A stretch of DNA of 64,000 nucleotides, from NCBI RefSeq assembly GCF_900110955.1, contig NZ_FOFR01000017.1, forward strand, positions 1-64,000, given 5' to 3'. The position numbers and the translations under genes are program-made. Position 1 is the first letter of the stretch, and each line of letters opens with the position of its first letter. Shown here one piece after another: positions 62,492 through 64,000 of the stretch. This stretch comes from Lentzea xinjiangensis. GTDB taxonomy: Bacteria > Actinomycetota > Actinomycetes > Mycobacteriales > Pseudonocardiaceae. The notes below the pieces were generated by a model. That model was given only the letters and a program-made list of their open reading frames with translations. It searched no databases and had not been told where the DNA came from.

Positions 62492-62585
62492 TCATCCGAG
62501 GCCGTCGGCCGCGTTCGACTGCGAACAGCGCGCACTCGCACAGCGGCGGAACGCCGGCGAATGCACGCGGGAAGAGGGCTGAGCG

Positions 62586-63551
62586 ATGCGGGCGGTGGTG
62601 ATCCGTCGATTCGGCGGCGCCGGCGTGTTCGGCGTCGAGTCGGTACCGGAGCCAGCCGTCGCGGCGGGGGAGAGCCTGGTGGACGTGGCGGTCGCCGGTG
62701 TCAACTTCGCCGATCTGAGCCATCGGACCGGTGTTCCCGCGCGGCCGTTGCCCGCGGTGCTGGGGGCGGAGATCGCAGGTGTCCGCCGGTCCGACGGACG
62801 CCGGGTCGCCGCCCTGCTGCGCGAGGGCGGCGGATATGCGGAGGTCGCCGCGGTGCGGGACGCGCACGCCGTCGTGATCCCGGACGGGATCGACGACCTG
62901 CAGGCGGCCGCCCTGCTCGAGCAGGGCGGCACCGCGTACGCGGCGCTCACGGCGGCCGGCCGGATCCGGCCGGGGGAGAGCGTCGTCGTCACCGCGGCCG
63001 CGGGAGGAGTGGGACACCTCGCGGTCCAGGTGGCGAAGGCTCTGGGCGCGGGCCCGGTCGTCGGGATCGCGTCAACCGGGCCGAAGCGGGCGTTCGTCGC
63101 CTCGCTCGGTGCCGACGTCACGTTCGATCCGGCGTCACCCGGGCTGGCCGAGGAGGTGCGCGAGGCCACGCACGGTGGCGCAGACCTCGTCATCGACACC
63201 GTCGGAGGGCCGCTGATGAGGGCCGCGCTCCGATTTCTCCGTCCGTTCGGCAGGGTCGTGTCGGTGGGCTCGCGGTACCCCGGTCCCGACCAGCTGTCGA
63301 TCGACGACGACCTGGGGGTGCCGTCCGTCGGCGTGTTCGGGTTCTGGATGCGGCACGTCATCGAGGACCGCGCGTTGTACGAGAAGGTCACGGGAGAGGT
63401 GTTCGGGATGGCGTTGCGGGGCGAGATCGTCGCCGCGGTCGATCGCGTGGTGACGATGCACGAGATCGGTGCGGCGCACGAGGCGATGGCCGCGCGGGAG
63501 ACCACGGGCAAGGTGCTCGTCGACGTGCGCCGCACGTGGGCGGGTCAGTAG
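62586..63551 (+). CDS. Quinone oxidoreductase-like MDR protein
   Basis: A 321-aa protein from ATG 62586, AGAGGG upstream. GroES-like domain without structural zinc Cys; cofactor motif V-T-A-A-A-G-G-V-G-H, D-L-V-I-D-T-V-G-G in the nucleotide fold, and a long C-terminal helix pair. Same strand as the operon but 94 bp after hpgT, so it may have its own promoter. It could reduce an enoyl or quinone intermediate. A role in the pathway is possible but unproven. Confidence 0.85.
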   Translation: MRAVVIRRFGGAGVFGVESVPEPAVAAGESLVDVAVAGVNFADLSHRTGVPARPLPAVLGAEIAGVRRSDGRRVAALLREGGGYAEVAAVRDAHAVVIPDGIDDLQAAALLEQGGTAYAALTAAGRIRPGESVVVTAAAGGVGHLAVQVAKALGAGPVVGIASTGPKRAFVASLGADVTFDPASPGLAEEVREATHGGADLVIDTVGGPLMRAALRFLRPFGRVVSVGSRYPGPDQLSIDDDLGVPSVGVFGFWMRHVIEDRALYEKVTGEVFGMALRGEIVAAVDRVVTMHEIGAAHEAMAARETTGKVLVDVRRTWAGQ

Positions 63552-63553
63552 CG

Positions 63554-64000
63554 CTACTGGTCTCCGCTGTGTTCCCCGCTGTGTTCGCGCAGCGGAACCA
63601 GGAAGCTCCGTTCGAAGGTCAGCACCACGTCCCCCTTGGCGGTGGAACCGGTGGTACGCACCGTCACGATTCCCTGACCGGGTCTGCTGGCGGACGGCCG
63701 TTTGGCGATGATCTCGCTTTCGGCGTAGAGCGTGTCACCGGCGAAAACGGGGTGGTGCAGGCGAATCGAGTCCCAGCCGAGGTTGGCGACGGCCTGCCCG
63801 CTGGTGCTGCGCACGCTCATGCCGCTCACGATGCTCAACGTCACCAGGCTCGACACCAGCGGCCGGCCCCATTGAGTGGTCTCGCAGTGGGCAGCGTCGA
63901 TGTGCAACGGTGACGTGTTCATGCAAAGCGTGCTCATCAGGACGTTGTCCATCTCGGTGACCGTCCGACCCGGCCGGTGCTCGAAGACCGCACCCACCAC
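63554..64000 (-). CDS. MaoC-type hydratase/dehydratase, 5' end outside window
   Basis: 148 codons to the window edge. The frame is open past it, and the first residues (V-G-A-V-F-E-H-R-P-G-R-T-V-T-E) normally lie 10-15 residues inside such proteins. The hot-dog fold carries P-L-H-I-D-A-A-H-C near residue 32 and the N-L-G-W-D-S-I-R-L-H-H-P-V-F-A-G-D-T-L segment (in parts), as in mesaconyl-/itaconyl-CoA hydratases and other MaoC enzymes. Convergent with the MDR gene, two bases apart. Could process a CoA- or ACP-bound acyl group. Confidence 0.82.
   Translation of the reverse strand: MVGAVFEHRPGRTVTEMDNVLMSTLCMNTSPLHIDAAHCETTQWGRPLVSSLVTLSIVSGMSVRSTSGQAVANLGWDSIRLHHPVFAGDTLYAESEIIAKRPSASRPGQGIVTVRTTGSTAKGDVVLTFERSFLVPLREHSGEHSGDQ

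Overview
The window is uniformly GC-rich with GTG/TTG starts, F420/LLM-type oxidoreductases, a Tat-exported enzyme-like protein, a PPE-like secretion substrate and a StrR-type regulator. This points to a filamentous actinomycete, most likely Pseudonocardiales (Amycolatopsis, Lentzea or Saccharothrix-like). That assignment is inferred from gene content only.

Left part (1-40.3 kb): mostly ordinary accessory genome. It starts with the 3' part of a Gly/Ala/Pro-rich PPE-like gene, an AlkC-type DNA alkylation-repair gene, and a divergent NAD(P)-binding/LLM oxidoreductase pair with a MarR regulator. A DUF1345 membrane gene follows, whose stop codon is the insertion point of a damaged IS5-like element (6215-7237). 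Then come small-molecule enzymes (methyltransferase, FAH-family hydrolase, MBL hydrolase, carboxylesterase), secreted proteins (a retropepsin-like protein without catalytic Asp, a GH64 beta-1,3-glucanase with a ricin-type lectin domain, a frameshifted S1 protease) and several regulator/enzyme pairs with visible operators. Export systems include a DHA2 MFS pump, a DrrAB-like ABC exporter grouped with DUF4097 and ribbon-helix-helix genes, and an MMPL transporter convergent with a two-component system. A membrane Ser/Thr kinase closes this part. Gene remnants (sigma factor, LLM enzyme, PKS-type ACP) show repeated gain and loss.

Boundary (about 40.74-40.91 kb): the 3' half of a tRNA-Val(CAC) gene, starting in the anticodon loop, is followed by a terminator-like hairpin and flanked on the other side by three tandem 10-bp repeats. 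This looks like one attachment site of an integrated element, and the geometry puts the element on the right-hand, biosynthetic side.

Right part (41.2-64 kb): a biosynthetic gene cluster. It holds a PGM1-like ATP-grasp ligase, a decayed AsnO/VioC-type oxygenase, a StrR-family activator, an ArsR/MFS divergent pair, a reverse-strand P450, and a compact operon. The operon runs FabH-like KAS III, free-standing ACP, P450, two-module NRPS (C-A-T-C-A-T-TE), MbtH-like protein, hydroxymandelate synthase, hydroxymandelate oxidase and hydroxyphenylglycine transaminase. Specificity residues read by eye give D-A-Y-W-I-G-G-T-F-K (valine-like) for A1 and D-I-Y-H-L-G-L-L-C-K (4-hydroxyphenylglycine-like) for A2. 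The second agrees with the complete Hpg-from-hydroxyphenylpyruvate pathway next to it. The simplest prediction is a released Val-Hpg unit, possibly N-acylated by a KAS III/ACP-derived starter and oxidised by one or two P450s. A quinone-oxidoreductase-like gene and a MaoC-type hydratase (cut by the window end) flank the operon.
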